A stretch of DNA of 64,000 nt from Pirellulaceae bacterium. Its GTDB lineage: Bacteria; Planctomycetota; Planctomycetia; Pirellulales; Pirellulaceae. The notes under the pieces were generated by a model. The model had not been told where the DNA came from. It searched no databases and saw nothing but the letters and a program-made list of their open reading frames with translations. Shown one piece after another: positions 62,688-64,000 of the stretch (its first letter is position 1; each line of letters starts with the position of its first letter). Location of the stretch: positions 1 to 64,000 of the forward strand of contig JADYZV010000099.1 of NCBI GenBank assembly GCA_020852965.1. Direction: 5' to 3'. Made by a program: the position numbers and the translations under genes.

Positions 62688-63380
62688 TTAGGCTTCTTTC
62701 AACGCCCTAACCGCCTCGCGAGCGCGATTGAGGAATTCCGTCTTGGGCTCTCCGGCTTCCAACCAGATCGGTGCTCCCACCGTAATGCTACTAAGTAGCG
62801 GTACCGGCATGAACTCTCCACGCGGCAAGATTCGATTGAGATTCTCCATGTAAACGGGAACCAACTCAAGATCGGGGCGCTTCTTGGCAAGGTAATAGAT
62901 GCCACTCTTGAACTCACCCATGGTGCCGTCTTCAGCTCGGCCACCTTCGGGGAAGACGATTAGCGAGTAGATATCTTCGATTTCGCGGATCATCAAGTCG
63001 ACCGGGCTCTGATGCACCTTGATCTCTTTGCGATCGATCAGCATCGCGTTGAACGAGCACGCCAAGAAACGCTTCCATGGGGTCTTTCCCCAATAATCCT
63101 TAGCCGCAACCGGGCGCGTCAAATTGCGAATCTCGGCTGGTAGCGCAGACCACAGCACCACCGCGTCTAAGTGACTGGTGTGGTTGGCAAAGTAAATACG
63201 TTGACATGTGTCGGGCTGGCAATCGACCCAGCGTACTGTGTAGCCACTAAAAAACCGCGCAAGCGCTATGATGACATTCCCCGTCAGCTTGTGGCGCCAA
63301 TCTTGCAAGGGCGCCAACGGTCGCTTGCGTTCAGTGGCGGATTCAGGCTTGGTCGTTCGTGGGTCAATAGCGGCGGTCAC
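62688..63380 (-). CDS. 1-acyl-sn-glycerol-3-phosphate acyltransferase-like protein (PlsC family)
   Basis: A 230-residue lysophospholipid acyltransferase. The catalytic HxxxxD is His67-Asp72 in NHTSHLD, and the phosphate-binding FPEGGR is at 143-148. It transfers acyl chains to a lysolipid at the inner membrane. GTG start with no strong ribosome-binding site. The head region of about 30 residues is polar and non-conserved. FabF lies next on the same strand, which supports a lipid-synthesis role. Confidence 0.88.
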   Translation of the reverse strand: MTAAIDPRTTKPESATERKRPLAPLQDWRHKLTGNVIIALARFFSGYTVRWVDCQPDTCQRIYFANHTSHLDAVVLWSALPAEIRNLTRPVAAKDYWGKTPWKRFLACSFNAMLIDRKEIKVHQSPVDLMIREIEDIYSLIVFPEGGRAEDGTMGEFKSGIYYLAKKRPDLELVPVYMENLNRILPRGEFMPVPLLSSITVGAPIWLEAGEPKTEFLNRAREAVRALKEA

Positions 63381-63411
63381 GCGAGTGATTGCTCATTTGG
63401 AGTATTTGTAA

Positions 63412-63431
63412 CTGCGGTCGCCAGACCGCAG
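63412..63431. repeat. GCCA-loop hairpin repeat, family C
   Basis: CTGCGGTC-GCCA-GACCGCAG, an 8-base perfect stem. Compared with 45683-45702, several stem pairs differ on both sides together, while the loop is unchanged. Confidence 0.8.
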
Positions 63432-63607
63432 AAGCCTATCGTCTGGAGGCGGTAGCTTCTGAGATGTTGGATATACCATATGTTGTAAACCGTTTGCGAC
63501 CATTTCGCTAGATCGAGCAAGGGGCTGTCCACACTCTGCCTCCGTCAGGCTATCATACAAACCATCCACAATCCCAGCTTTTCCCCACCCACAGCGGAGC
63601 GCGCTCG

Positions 63608-64000
63608 ATGAAATCACCTCACGATCCTGTACATTTAGCCGTTGATCTGGGGGCTTCGAGTGGACGCGTGTTGGCGGGGCGAGTGCTCGATAGTGGAATC
63701 GAACTCGAAGAACTGCACCGCTTTTCCAACGGTGGCATACACCTGGGACGCAGGCTTGTTTGGAACCTGTTGGGGCAGTGGGAACATATTTGCGATGGAT
63801 TGGCGCGCGCCGCCGAAAATTACGGCAAGCGAATCGTCAGCGTTGGGGCCGACACCTGGGGAGTCGACTACGTTTTGCTCGATCGCAACGATGATATGGT
63901 CGGGCCCTGCTTCCACTACCGCGACCAGCGCAATCGAGGAATGATCGACCGGGCGCTGGAGCGGATGAGTCGCGATGACATTTTTCGCGTGACCGGTTTG
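63608..64000 (+). CDS. rhaB: Rhamnulokinase-like FGGY carbohydrate kinase (cut by window end)
   Basis: The first 131 residues of a protein that continues past the window end. AVDLGASSGR (residues 11-20) is the FGGY phosphate-binding loop, and VGADTWGVDYVLLD (79-92) is typical of L-rhamnulose kinases. FHYRDQRN at about 102 adds support. Rhamnulokinase phosphorylates L-rhamnulose in rhamnose breakdown. ATG 63608 begins the frame. A related sugar kinase is possible because the C-terminal half is not seen. Confidence 0.85.
   Translation, partial: MKSPHDPVHLAVDLGASSGRVLAGRVLDSGIELEELHRFSNGGIHLGRRLVWNLLGQWEHICDGLARAAENYGKRIVSVGADTWGVDYVLLDRNDDMVGPCFHYRDQRNRGMIDRALERMSRDDIFRVTGL

Overview
The window reads as chromosomal DNA of a planctomycete of the Pirellulaceae type (Rhodopirellula/Blastopirellula relatives). 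The evidence is the gene content: an adjacent DUF1800/DUF1501 pair, a YTV-repeat cell-wall protein, a BBP7-like outer-membrane barrel, DUF1573, a giant surface protein with a FETLEDRKLL anchor and dockerin repeats, and many lone housekeeping genes separated by repeat-rich spacers. No phage, transposase, CRISPR array or plasmid gene was seen.

Layout. 0-5 kb: sugar-phosphate isomerase and methyltransferase (overlapping), a short-chain epimerase and a POT peptide transporter. 5-12.5 kb: secreted unknown, DUF1800-DUF1501 pair and a YjhG-type xylonate dehydratase. 12.5-24 kb: two large inverted repeats, FKBP isomerase, MMPL exporter, a large von Willebrand A membrane protein with its MoxR ATPase, and MiaB. 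24-30 kb: a co-directional run hpf-ptsN-ptsH-ptsI-DUF2344-rng, which joins ribosome hibernation, a phosphotransfer relay and RNase G. 30-38 kb: nucleotide-sugar epimerase, a FabZ-ACP-FabZ-like trio, two tandem TatA-like genes and several unknowns. 38-49.5 kb: envelope block with the 1672-residue dockerin protein, the BBP7 barrel, DUF1573 and the YTV protein. 49.5-64 kb: Rex, tRNA-Gln(TTG), TilS, a PHB-depolymerase-like hydrolase, diacylglycerol kinase, AsnS, thioredoxin reductase, Gfo/Idh/MocA oxidoreductase, a leucine-rich lipoprotein, HisI, FabF, an acyltransferase and the start of a rhamnulokinase cut by the window end.

How genes work together. FabF, FabZ, ACP and PlsC point to fatty-acid and phospholipid synthesis; TatA-like proteins and the DUF1501 protein with its RR signal form an export theme; BBP7, YTV, DUF1573 and the dockerin protein form the envelope. 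Xylonate dehydratase, rhamnulokinase and the sugar isomerase fit life on plant or algal polysaccharides. The PTS proteins here have no visible EIIB/EIIC, so a regulatory phosphorelay is more likely than sugar uptake.

The least explained material is intergenic: at least four families of short palindromic repeats occur many times in 64 kb. In two of them the stem sequence changes on both sides together while the loop stays fixed. The other notable oddities are a FabZ-like protein that lacks the catalytic histidine, a long acidic/basic insertion in the S1 domain of RNase G, and a metzincin-like zinc motif inside the dockerin protein.
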